Shown here piece by piece: positions 1 through 10,604 of a DNA stretch of 64,000 bases (positions are counted from its first letter, which is position 1; every line of letters starts with the position of its first letter). Both the position numbers and the translations under genes were made by a program. The notes below the pieces were generated by a model. It saw nothing but the letters and a program-made list of their open reading frames with translations, searched no databases and had not been told where the DNA came from. This DNA is from Trichobilharzia szidati (Eukaryota; Platyhelminthes; Trematoda; Strigeidida; Schistosomatidae): contig OX235272.1 in NCBI GenBank assembly GCA_944472155.2, positions 104,538,020 through 104,602,019 of the forward strand, read 5' to 3'.

Positions 1-308
1 ACAACCAAGAGTCGATTGTTCAAAAATATGTAGGCAAAAACGGAGATGGATTGGGCATACGCCATTTAGGAGACCGTCAAATGACATCGCGCACATTGCA
101 GACCATTGCAACTGGAAGTGACGAGTGTGTCGTCAGTGAAAGGATAACATGGAGGAGATGGTGTGCTGGGTAGGAGTAGGTGAAAGATTATGGGCAATCG
201 TGGGTTCAGCCAGCTGCCGAGGACAGGAGAAAATAGAAGAATGTGGAGGTGCATTGTTGACGCCCTATATTCCACTGGAAACCCAAGGCAGTAATAATAA
301 TAACAATA
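1..308 (+). mobile_element. RTE-clade (SR2-like) retrotransposon, 3' end fragment
   Basis: This is the last part of an RTE-type LINE. It aligns by eye with the 3' ends of the other RTE copies here: the segment for the C-terminal tail, then the CCCTATATTCCACTGG block, then a TAA-repeat tail at about 291-305. The upstream part lies outside the window. The frame is broken, so only an inactive remnant of the RT polyprotein remains. Confidence 0.8.
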
Positions 309-1189
309 TCAGATGGAAACATTCTGATTTCGTCAGCTACCATTGAAAACCATAGATAGGTGTTTGAGGATTTCTATGAATGTAGACTCAAGATTCTCTA
401 TAGGGATCAATTCCATAATAACTACGCAAATCGACATTGAACTACGATTTTTAACCATATTGCCATTCGAAAGAAAGTATTTCTTACTGTTATCTAAGAA
501 CTGCAAATATGCCTGTGGTATTCAAAATACATTTAATATGTATCACAATACTGAAATGCAATAGGCAACTTGACTGAACAGCCAATACGATTGCTATTTC
601 TCAGATATCTTTCACTTTGCTGAGACATGAAAATGTCAGATGACAAAGACTGGCCTGAGGAGACAACTTCATTAAACAGAAGTACATCATATATATATAT
701 ATGCCCTACTAAAACTCATAAAATTACCCTGCGTCAGTGGTTGATCAACTAATTTGTTTGGTCGTATAAGGTCCACCATTTCTGCTTCTGTAAAATGGAA
801 GATTTCGTATGAGATCAAACGCTGTCCAGTAAAATTCCCATGTCCACTCATTTAACAACATAAATCCAAAATTAAAATCTGAAATCTCCTAATTCTACAG
901 ACAACGATTTAAAATGTTGATTCTAGTTTAAACCTTATCGTGGCATGCTAGAATAACAGAAGTCTTGAGGGTGAATTAGAATTATCGTCATATATTGTCA
1001 ATATTTTCTATTGTTTAAATATGCCGCCGAGTAGTTGAGTTGAGTATTCTCTTATTCCGCCTGATCAACATTGGACAAATAATTTTAACCTCCCTTTGGG
1101 ATGAAAAAAGAAACTGTGACTTAACTAACTCTGACCAGGCACTAATAGTTTTGAGCAAAATGTATATCAAGCTTTAATTTTGGGATTTC
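309..1189. other. Unassigned AT-rich stretch
   Basis: No coding pattern or repeat could be recognised. A short AT microsatellite lies near 688-703. The open frames are short and lack any family motif. Confidence 0.5.
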
Positions 1190-3005
1190 ACATTAATTTG
1201 TTTATTAGATATATCATGCAGTGGAGAGACAGTATTAATATTTAATAAATGACGATGACTTTCGAACACAATTTATGTAATTGTTCATAATCATTTCATC
1301 AATTATAACCACACAACTTCAAAACTTGAGTTTTCTATTTTTATTCTTTATTCTCTCCTATTCCGCTTCTCAGAGGAGATGGTAGTAGAATTTTCCAGAT
1401 GTCCTGGTGGACAAGTGTTGAATCATCCCTACTACATGTATCCTCTTCAGTTGACTCGATAAATAAAGTTTCACTTATCAGTCTCTCCCTCCACCCTGTT
1501 AGTTGTATTGAATTTTAAAAGTGTCATCTTATCCCATGCAGCTTATCGGATGATTGTGTTTAATTGCATATGGTGTAGTGCTATGTCTGAATTATTCTCC
1601 AGATTTCTTATCTTGGTGTCAGCTCAACTGATCTAGATTTTGCTGCTAGGCTTCTGTATTCCGCTCGTCTCACTGACTGACTGAATGAATGACTGACTGA
1701 CCCCGTTCTACTACTTTGACCTATGTATCTGACTTGACAATCAGCGCAGCCAGGGCGTTAGATAGACTAAATTGTTTTGTTTAATTGGCTCTACAAGAGT
1801 TATCCTTCAACCGTCAAAGCTTGTCTTTAATTGAATTTGTGGGTTTGAATGCCAGCCGCTCTCATTCCTGCCTGCATTGTGAAGAATTCTCCGCCTCCAA
1901 GGTTTCCGAGGTTCCTTCTTTGCATGGAAGTACTAATGATGGCGATTGAAACTGCCTGTTTTTGGTGTTGTCACTGTTCTGTGCACATTCGACCTGCATG
2001 TCGTCATCAACATTATTATTTTTGTCACTATTACCACCATAGTTATTTATTTTATTTTTACATTTGCCTACATAATTCCTGATTAATTTATCAGGGTAAT
2101 TGTTAAGTTCCGAAGCTTCTCTTATATGCCTCACTTCCTGTCTTAGATTTTCCTTCGTACTACTTAGTTTTTGTGCTCTGTTACTTAAACATTTCACCAG
2201 TCTTATTTTCACTGACAGGATGGGATGATCGGAAGTCCAAATATCTGTTTGATTGTGTGTGTTTCCTGTAAACACCAGTGTTTACCTTCCCATCTTCTTT
2301 CCTTTTTACACTGCAATCTAACATTAGAAGCTCCCTTTTCTGACTTTCCAACTCATAAGTGAGTTGAATTGCCTCCGATTTCTAGTTGATGTGTTCGAAA
2401 AATCTCTCTTTATCATGTGTTGTAGGTGCAGTGAATGTGTCATCTATATACCTCCACCATACTTTTCGGGTGGGACTGAACGCTTCAATCACTATGTTTT
2501 CCCACGTATCCATGAATATATTTACCACAACTGCGGATATTGGTGACCCTATGGCAACTCCCTCAGTTGTTTGTATATTTTCCTCTGGAATTTAAGTACT
2601 GTGGAAGTCAGGTATGGCTGCACTTCCAGCATTGTGTCACCCAGTATCACCTTCGTTCTAAGTTCCAGTTCTTGGTCAGAAATGAGTTCGTTTCTGACTG
2701 CCTCTGTAGCCATATTTATTAGTATACGTGTATACAGACTGACATTGTCAAAACTAACCATTTTTTCTTCATTATCTAATTTTAATTTATCTAATCTATG
2801 TTTCAGTTCATAAGAATTTGTTAGTTTAGATTCTGAGTGTCTTTTAAGGGGATTTAATGCCATAGCTAAATATTTAGATAATTCATAAGTTGGTGAATTT
2901 CTAAACTCAACTATAGGTCTTATAGGGTATCTTGACTTATAAACTTTAACAACACCATACATCCTACTGGAGTTGTTAGTTTGGGGCATTAAATTAAACC
3001 ATTTA
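1190..3005 (-). mobile_element. Penelope-like element A, 5'-truncated (RT + GIY-YIG)
   Basis: On the minus strand the order is RT core, linker, GIY-YIG endonuclease, 3' arm. At 2549-2989 the frame carries the RT motifs MYGVVKV, RPIVEF and VSFDNVSLYT. The catalytic YIDD follows near 2445-2455 after a frameshift. A basic linker (1862-2275) leads to a decayed GIY-YIG region (about 1560-1860), recognised by similarity to the better copy at 55185-55427. The N-terminal RT part is cut off at about 3005. A short ACTG-type microsatellite (1670-1705) has expanded inside the endonuclease region. The arm at 1200-1340 matches both arms of the related copy at 54870-56830. Frameshifts make it a pseudogene. 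Confidence 0.88.
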
Positions 3006-3489
3006 GAACAAAAGATAACTGGATATGTGAGAAAATCGCTTAAATGTTGATTGATAATTTATAGCTGTTAGCCTACCGTAAGTAATCCAAGAAGCTATAA
3101 ATCTTGACTAAACTCATTAAGTATATAGTAGAATTTGTGACAGTTAACTTCATATCTATGTTGAAGATAAGGTGCTGAATAATTTGCTTCATAAATTACC
3201 ATCGGTAATTGTTCATTTTAACCACAGTGTAATTAAGGTGCATAAATTGTGTATTGTGTAATTGGTGAAGTTCTCAATGTGTGGTTCAACAACATTATTT
3301 CTAAAAACACTGTATACTTGTCTTCCCAATGAACAATAACTGAGCTTTTGGGTAACTGATGGTTGTAAAAGATTTACAATATAAAATCAGGCAAACTATT
3401 CATCATCATTCCTTTTTGTTTTCAGGTATCCAAGGTTTTGTTCACTTGAGAATGCTTCAGCATATTATAAGATTTAAGGTTTTCAGATG

Positions 3490-3715
3490 TTTGCTTGTAG
3501 GGATTTGATTGGTTGCAGGATTTCATCATGAGCTGACGTCAGTTAGTGAACTATTGGAAAACTACAAGGGAGTACTCCCAGACAGCTGTTTATTCAACCT
3601 AGTTTGGGACTAATTATTTCAGAACTACGCACTCACTAGCGGGGTTCGAACCCAGCACCTTCCGGTTACAAGGCTAGCGAACTCGTAAGCCATTCACAGC
3701 CACTGCTAAAGGGAT
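3490..3715 (-). mobile_element. tRNA-derived hammerhead-type SINE (copy 1)
   Basis: Read on the minus strand, it has a tRNA-like head with a B-box (GGTTCGAACCC form at about 3638-3650), then the remains of the hammerhead-like block (CCCAAACTAGG, AAACAGCTGTC), then the tail that ends near TGATGAAATCC. The hammerhead core is badly mutated here. It lies directly upstream of the CR1-like 3' end. Confidence 0.7.
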
Positions 3716-4400
3716 ATTGTCTGACTTGGAGCATCCACTTCACCTTCAGCTTTCACCTTGCATCTCGTCAGGCAGAACCAGAAGTAACTTCAGAAAACTG
3801 TATGCTCGCAAGTCTAAGTATAAAAATTCTATGATACCATACTTGGCACGTATATAATGTGATGAAAATAGTGTCAGGCAAGAATTAACTAACCTTTTTT
3901 CATCCATTAAATAAAGAATTTCCTCCATCCATCCTTATATACCTTCAAGTTTTACTTTTATTATTTCTATTATACTTATGATCCTGTTGCTTCTTTGTTT
4001 TACTTTCATAATTGCAAACACCAACTTATCTCTATGACTGCTATAATCTTTGTTTTTCCCCCTCGCCATATCATGGAAAGAGAACATTATATTCAATATT
4101 TTTAAACAGGCTAGGATTTCTATACCGCATCGACAATACTGTGTGAAACAAGTCCACGGCAGTTTTCACTTGTATTATTATTATTACCTTAGCTGTTATC
4201 ATCATTATTATTATTTCCATTTTATATGCTGCATGTTTTTGACATTACCCCTATTGTAAATGTGGAAAATTTTCAGTGTGATTAATTTTATTTATAATTT
4301 GAGGAAATTAGATGGAATACTATGATTATTGCTGAAAATTCCATTCTGTATCACAAGTAGTGTTTTTGGAATAAAGTAAATTATTATTATTATTATTAAA
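3716..4400 (+). mobile_element. CR1-like LINE, 3' end copy
   Basis: The sequence closely parallels 13320-13945 of the larger plus-strand CR1-like element and, inverted, 51262-52000. It encodes the C-terminal end of the RT polyprotein (frame near 3750-3925 with stops), then the shared 3' UTR ending GGAATAAAGTAAATT and an ATT-repeat tail (4379-4399). It is 5'-truncated. Confidence 0.82.
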
Positions 4401-4870
4401 CCCGATCCAGTGATCAGCCCATGAATTCCGACTTCTACCAATTCACGATATGGATTGACTACCAGCCAATGTCATGGGTGGCTAGTATTTGTCTTCACAC
4501 CCTACCTGCTGTACCCCACTGGTCATGACTTCTCACTAGAACCCAGGCAGCTACCCAGCTGAATAGGGCCAGTCGCTAGTGAGCATCAAATGTTGGTTCA
4601 CCGGTGACATTGGCTAGTGGTCACACTATATCGTGGATTGGCAGAATTTAGAATTCATGAGCTGGTCAGTGGATCGGGGCCCAGCGACTTAGTTGTCTAC
4701 AAGCTCACTTGCTCTCCTTGTAACCGAAAGGTCCTAGGTTCAAACCCTGGCCGTGGGTGAGTACTTCCGAAGATTCAATGCCAAACTAGGCTGACGAAAC
4801 AGCTGTCCAATACTCCCTGGCTTTAAGGATTTTCTTCGTGTCATCATTTCCATTAGATTGTCGGCATATT
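4400..4870 (+). mobile_element. tRNA-derived hammerhead-type SINE with inverted flanking arms (copy 2)
   Basis: The plus-strand SINE occupies about 4680-4870, with a tRNA-like head, a B-box near 4735-4750, and a degenerate hammerhead block containing CCAAACTAGG and GACGAAACAGCTGTCC. Upstream, 4400-4480 is the inverted copy of 4599-4680, so the head is preceded by a hairpin-forming pair of 80-bp arms. It begins exactly at the ATT tail of the CR1-like copy. Confidence 0.7.
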
Positions 4871-5339
4871 GATGGTGATAAGTGATTTCATCCACAAGAA
4901 TTTAAGCTTTAGTTTAAACTTGTGAAGGTAGAAAATAAATTAGTGAATATGTAGGTAAACAGAGTCCGTAAGTGGACTTAATTCCTATTCAAATTCTATA
5001 AACAATGAATGATTTCTGTTTAATATTATTTTCTAAAATTTACACATTATCTGTTAGAATACAAATGAGAGAAAACTGAAATCAAGTTTCTGCTATAGTT
5101 AAAATAAGAGGTGTGTGTATGAGGTTTGGTAGTTTGCGATAAATTTATGAATTTTCGGCAACTTTTTACAAGGGTGATGTTTTTACGCTAATATATGTAC
5201 ATGACAGATAAACTTTTATTATGCTCATATGAACTGTGATCAACATTTGACCGATTAGTTCCAAATTAAGACGGTACTAGGTGAGAAGTATACATATGTA
5301 GAATTTATATTTGTAAAATGTTAGAGAAATTGAAATGAG

Positions 5340-5865
5340 TAATTCAAATGTTTCGCTCGGCAAACCACTAGTCGTCAATCTGTTTATGCACTCATTAGAA
5401 ATAAATGCAATTATGAGATGCTGTAATCCTCCAAGAATGTGGTTAAGATACGTGAATGATACCTTTGTCATAATCAGACGCAGCAGCATGATGAATGAAT
5501 TTTTTCATTTAATAAATAAATATGTCAGAAACAATTAAGTTTTCCAAAGAGGTTGAATCCAATGAGAGTTGACCGGGCGTCCCTGGACTGTTTAGTAAAA
5601 AGGAAACCCGATGGTAAATTTAAAATAAACATTTTCAGAAAGCTGACACATTCCGACAGATACCTAGACAACTTTTCAGCACATCCCTCTACCACTGAAG
5701 TAACTGTGGCCAAGAATCTGATTAACAGAGTCAAACGTCTAGTTACTGAGGAGAAAGAGATCAGCAAGAAACTAAAATTGGTTCACTCCATTCTTGAATC
5801 GAATAAGTATCCCAAAACATTCATATATATGGGTGAATCTCAACAGTTTAAACAGCCGTGAATGT
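5340..5865 (+). mobile_element. Penelope-like element B, RT C-terminal fragment with mutated active site
   Basis: The frame at 5335-5538 encodes RT motifs 4 and 5: a GxPLVVNLFM motif followed by RYVNDTF. In functional PLEs the last is YVDD, and here codon 5455-5457 encodes Asn in place of the first Asp. A frameshift near 5540 leads to 5553-5861, which holds the palm/thumb motif FRKLTHSDRYLDNFSAHP. Neither the N-terminal RT nor the GIY-YIG domain is present. It was probably dead before or soon after insertion. Confidence 0.85.
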
Positions 5866-5934
5866 GTGATGTTGGCTGATGCATTGCAAGTTCTGAGTAA
5901 TAAATGCAAATGGATTTACAAGTATTGTTTTTGT

Positions 5935-6200
5935 AGGGATTGTATTTGATTGGTTGGAGGATTTGATCATGAAATCCTACTCATATCATTTCTTGAACTT
6001 CCAAAAGATGGACTAAAGTGTTGGAGTACTTAAGAAAAAAAATGTAAATCAATCAATTGCATTGTCACTCTTCAATCATTCATTTTCTTATAAGTAGTAT
6101 AAAACAGCTGAACTGAATATTCCAACCTTCTCATTCCTTGGCGCTCTCAGTGGAACACAGAGCTTCGACCTTCACTTTTGAAGTTTCATTAGTAGTATTG
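5935..6200 (-). repeat. Small SINE tail fragments
   Basis: Positions 5935-6000 match the terminal part of the hammerhead-type SINE in minus orientation (the GGATTTCATCATGA-like block). Positions 6135-6200 match the end of a second tRNA-derived SINE family (CAGTGGAACACAG... as at 24620 and 49115). Both are short and diverged. Confidence 0.45.
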
Positions 6201-7616
6201 GCCCAAGTTAAACTTTAAGCACCAGTAACTACCAATGGATTGCGACCGTACCATCGACCCTGAATGGTTCAATGAGTTTTATTTCCGTCAGTTGAAGCCT
6301 CTATTCCCCTTGATTTGAGTCAAGTATCTGCCCTAATGCAGCTGCATTTGCGATTTAGTGAGGATCAAGTTTTGCATTATCGCTTAGATGTAGGGCTGAT
6401 TTAGAAGGAAAGGACTTGTTCATGTGGAAGTGTGGTGACCATAAAAAGCTTCAGCAGTTCTATTGATGGACATGTGCATTGTTGTGTAATTTGTTTGCTA
6501 CAAGTGCGTGTCAGGAAAAGTAAGCTGATGGTTCTAATAATTCGTAGGAAAATATTTTGCCAGATCCCATCTAACCTTAACCCAAATTTTGTATATTTTT
6601 AATTACTGGGTTTTAAAACAGTTTGTGAGAGGTGCAGCTGTCGAATGCAAGTACATGGTATGAGTCCCCTACTTCAGAAGGACACCTAAATGTATACTTC
6701 AGAAAAACAGTAGTTATTATTAAGCCCTCGCTTTTCTTCTACATAGTTCACGCACTTTGACTTTTGTGTTTAACTCCTATTTAACCTATATAAGTAGGTA
6801 AAATTATCATCTTTTTTCACTTAAACTTTTTTTTCTTTTCGCAAGAAAGACCAGAATTCCATCACTAGAAAATCTCAGGGGGAAATAGTATTTTTTTAAA
6901 TGAAAAAAAAAACAAAAAAATGATGACCCCCATGTTTTTTTTTACATATGTTTTGAATTATTAACACCTATTATATACTTCTGCACCTCTCTGTCGGTTT
7001 CCTTGTGTCTTCTTCTCTTTTCAAAGGTACTGCCTTAAACGAAGGCACTGAAACATTGCCGCTATCCTCGGAATATTGCTAGCCCACCTGGTGAATAACG
7101 GAACCACCTCTATCATGAAATCTGCTGACAAGTTCAAAGTTGGTCTCATATACAACTGGAAATGTCACAATTATGGTGTACTTACCGGTGAATTTGAAGT
7201 TTTATGGACTTTCAAACACTATGAATCATTTAATTACAATTACTGTTCATTCCGCATCTCTTATATTTCGCGTCAGCACCTGTACGAAAATGCTACTTAC
7301 CTTCCACAATTAACGTAATCGTTTATAATTCCCGCGTGAAATTGACATACCGTATTTTTTTTCAATTACAGTTTTGATTTGATGCTATATCTCATGAATT
7401 ATTCAGTTGAAAGCATATCTCGAAAATTACCTATTGCCTTATTTGTACATTTCTTTTTAAATATTTCTCTCAAATTTACCAGTATTCAATCTATTTCTAG
7501 ATTAACAAATCATATATATTCTATGAGTTCTAATTAGTGTACATTTGTTCATGCCTGTAAAAATGGCTGGTTTCTGTTCCAGAAATAAAATTATTATTAT
7601 TATTATTATTATTAAA
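6201..7616. other. Unassigned sequence ending in an ATT microsatellite
   Basis: No family could be named. The plus-strand segment up to 7613 ends with AGAAATAAAATTATT repeated (7588-7613), the form of a LINE 3' tail. It is followed immediately by PLE coding sequence, so 7076-7613 may be the 3' UTR of an unrecognised LINE inserted into that PLE. A frame of 80 codons at 7076-7318 has no recognisable motif. Confidence 0.35.
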
Positions 7617-8090
7617 ACAAACGCATCAAAACTTCCAAAAATAGTAGCTAAAACATTATTTACCGAAAGGTTGAGTTTAATACTCGCCACTCCTTATGTA
7701 ATTCCAACGTAGGTGAAGGATAGGCTACCGAGTCAGGCCACGTCAATATACATTTATAAATTAAACTGTTCATGTGGAGACAATTACAAAGGTAGATCGA
7801 TTTGGCTAGTCCAACGTCGCCTTCTGAAGCATTGTTCAACGTGGCTAGTTGGGTAGGGGAGTTGCAAAGTCAATCAGAAGTTTCATACTGGCACACCTAG
7901 TGGATATGGAGCACAAAACTGACAAAAATTCAGCTTCTGCAACCCTATACATGATCCCACCTCAACACCCTAGATTGGTACACCTCCGGTTGCTGAGCAT
8001 AGCTGAGGCAGTTGCCATCATAATTTTTCAACCTAATCTCTGTGTTCAGAAAAAGTTTGCTCAATGTCTCTCCCTCCCAAGAGTCATTGA
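7617..8090 (+). mobile_element. Penelope-like element C, GIY-YIG domain and C-terminus
   Basis: Broken plus-strand frames encode the region between the RT and GIY-YIG domains (VKDRLPSQATS), the zinc-like NCSCGD motif with a decayed YIG (YKGRS), then the usual PLE tail with LAHLVDMEHKTD, RLLSIAEAVAI and NLCVQKKF. The RT domain is absent. The end coincides with the start of a SINE at about 8092. One stop and one frameshift are visible. Confidence 0.85.
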
Positions 8091-8091
8091 A

Positions 8092-8320
8092 TTGGGTCTT
8101 AGTGACTTAATGGTCTACGAGCTTGCTGATCTTGTAATCGGAAGGAGCTGGGTTCGAACCCTGTCAGCGGGCGCGTACTGCCGATGATTCCCAAGCTAGG
8201 ATCAAACAGCTGTCCGGCAGTACTCCCAGCTTGTTTTCCAATGACCCTCTAACCGATGTCAGCTGATGATGAAGTCCTGTATCCTAATTGATTTTCTAGG
8301 GAGTCATCTGGATAGACCCT
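8092..8320 (+). mobile_element. tRNA-derived hammerhead-type SINE (copy 4)
   Basis: The tRNA-like head has an A-box-like AGTGACTTAATGGTC and a B-box GGGTTCGAACCC at about 8150-8161. A hammerhead-like block (8175-8223) and the common tail (AACCGATGTCAGCTGATGA) follow. It sits directly on the 3' end of PLE C, as if inserted there. Confidence 0.8.
8175..8223 (+). ncRNA. Hammerhead-like RNA module in SINE copy 4
   Basis: Stem I arms GTACTGCC (8175-8182) and GGCAGTAC (8216-8223) are perfectly complementary over 8 bp. Between them lie CGATGA, a CCC/AGG stem II remnant, a mutated GAAA (CAAAC) and AGCTGTC. The pairing is intact but the core is degenerate, so activity is doubtful. Confidence 0.5.
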
Positions 8321-8399
8321 TCACGCTCTATCTGTAAGGCATCTAACTAAATTGATTTTGTATCGGATTTGCATATAGCTGATGAACTGTGCATACTGT

Positions 8400-9770
8400 C
8401 TTAAAAACAATCAGCGTGTTACGCTGATTCCCGTTCTGCTCCTATAAATGTTCTCAGCACTGAATTGAAAGCTCGACTTGTTCGTCCTACTAACCCATTG
8501 CCTTCTGAGTGGTAAACTGTGGTTCTAAACTTCTGAATTTCGAACAAGTGGCACATCTCTCAGACCAAAAGGCTTTTGAAATTCGCCCCTTGGTCAGATT
8601 GCATTTTTTTCTGGCACACCCCAGCCGCTTTCTAACAATCAAACATGGCTTTGGCTTCTGAAGAAGCATTAAGGGATACAGCCTCACACCATTTGTTTAA
8701 GTAGTCGATCATAACTTAGACAAACCTGTTACCACGCGCAGTCCCTCATAGAAGTCCTATAATGTCGGTGCCGACCACTTCATTAGGATATCCAGTCATT
8801 ATATTGTTAAGTGGTGCCCTGACTTTCGCCACATGTTGCACACCTATGTACAAAGTCTCAAACGTCGAGCCGATGGCGACGCCACCAGTAAAGTTGAGTG
8901 GTTGCTTACAGTATCTTATTAATCCCGACGTGCTCCAAGTCGCAACGTACTTTCCATATTCTTTATAACGAATGACTGAGGAATGACAACACCTCTCAAG
9001 TGATTCGGACCCGGTTGAAAGCACCAAAATACCATTCACAGTCACTAGCTGGTCTCATAAGGCCCACAAACACCCGATCTTCCAAATCTTCCCCTTCGCA
9101 TCAGCTTCGACTGATCTTTTAGTCTGATCCGACGAAGCTCGGTGTAGGAGTGCAGTCTCAATATATGCAGCCTGGATATGCTCTACTTAATACTTCCTAC
9201 GAAATAGCACATTTATTAGTTTCCTTGCAGGAAGTGCAGTCTCTGTGCTGTCTGAAGGAACGTCTAGATAGCGTATCAGCATAGGTATATCGCTCGCCAG
9301 GGCGCTGGACACACTCGAAATCATATTCCTGGAAATATTACTCCCACCTAACGGTCTGGCCTCCAGGGCTCCTGAAGTTTTGTAAGCAGTGAGGTGCTTT
9401 GTGATCTATTCTAGGTACAAAAGGTTTTCCAAGTAGATACGGATGAAGGCGACAAAGGCTAACACCTATTTCCTAGTAATGCAAGTAGTTCTTTTCCACC
9501 TGGCTCAATATGCGACTGCTGTATTTTATAGTATGTTTTTCCCCATAGCTACCAATCCGAGATAATACGGCTCCAATGTCTGTTTGACTGGCACCAGCGA
9601 CTTATATATACTTACTGGATGTTAAGGATGCATCTGGGAAGGCTAGGGTAGGCGCCAAGCATAACGAATTTTTCAATAGATGTAAGGCAAGGTCATAATC
9701 CTCCGTCAATACGAAAGGTCTATTTTGCCATTCAACTTTGCCAAAGGGCTAGCAGTTTACGAATAATATA
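8400..9770 (-). mobile_element. Ty3/gypsy LTR-retrotransposon fragment (RNase H and integrase)
   Basis: On the minus strand, starting at 9770, degraded frames read as the RT thumb and RNase H of a Ty3/gypsy Pol (LAFPDASLTSSKYI, IGAVLSRIGSYGEKH, SQVEKNY, FVPRIDHKA, YADTLSRR). The integrase follows: a Cys-containing CATC remnant, GTDIIGLL (first catalytic Asp, about 8746-8790), QSDQGANF (second Asp, about 8600) and HSEGNGLVGR (catalytic Glu, about 8500). Many stops and frameshifts are present and no LTR is seen, so this is an internal fragment of an old copy. Confidence 0.85.
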
Positions 9771-10604
9771 ATATACAATCATATATATTAATTCCTATCT
9801 ATGTAGGACACACCAATTGTACAAGCATGGATGAGTATTATTTAAATTACATAAATTTGGTTTATGATGAATTTACACGGTTGTTGACCATTTTGTCTTT
9901 AGTTTGTGAGATCAATATGTTAACTAGTTATTCAATGGAAAACATTATTTAATATGGAAATATTGTCTTCACATTAGCGTAAAAACCAAAGCATGTGCTG
10001 GGTAGATTACAAATAACTTGGAAAAATAAAGCTTAGAGTCATTCTCACATATAACTTTGCTGTGTACGGCATCGAATCTTATTCTTGATTTATGTCCAAA
10101 TTGGGTATTAATTTAGAATAAGTGACATATCTGTATAATTTTGCCAGCATTTTCATCGTAAGTAACACCAGAAGTGAACCGTACTCGATGCAGACTGATA
10201 TCCGTCATTGCCAGGCGGATGTGTTTTACTGCGCCGAGTTCAGCCGCCATTTATCGCTGCACGTTGTTCTGTAGGAGTAAGTGGATTCACAGGTAGAAAA
10301 CTATTTTTAAACCATTTTAGGTCATGGATACTCTTTTTATAGGGTGTTACACAGCATCCTGGGAGGAGTTAAAGTATCATAGAGGATGTCAAGGCTTTTC
10401 AAATGTTGGCCATCAAGAACCGATTAGACACAGGGAATGCTATAAAACATCGATCCAAATCAAGTCATGCCTGCATTTTGGGACTTAAAGGGGATAGACA
10501 CAGTATTCCACTCATTCTGTAGGTACTTTTGTGCAAATCTATGGCGTCAGATAGGATTATGGCTTTTAAGATCAGGGTTTAGGGTCTAAGATTAGGATTA
10601 TAGT
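9771..10604. other. Unassigned; contains an 80-bp motif shared with 27780-27860
   Basis: Positions 9785-9870, read on the minus strand, resemble 27780-27860 (GTCCATGCCTGTACAA and TCCTACATAGGTAGGAAT forms), so both belong to one unnamed repeat. The rest up to the CR1-like element shows no recognised feature. The 5' UTR of that element may begin within 10140-10604. Confidence 0.4.

Noticed and set aside
1670..1705. CRISPR-like short repeats (ACTG/GAATGA units)
   Set aside because: A simple microsatellite in a eukaryotic retroelement; no spacers.
4690..4760. tRNA genes at the many A-box/B-box matches (also 8110-8165, 24770-24835, 34710-34780, 49255-49320, 54360-54425)
   Set aside because: No acceptor stem or complete cloverleaf; all lie within dispersed SINE copies with shared bodies.
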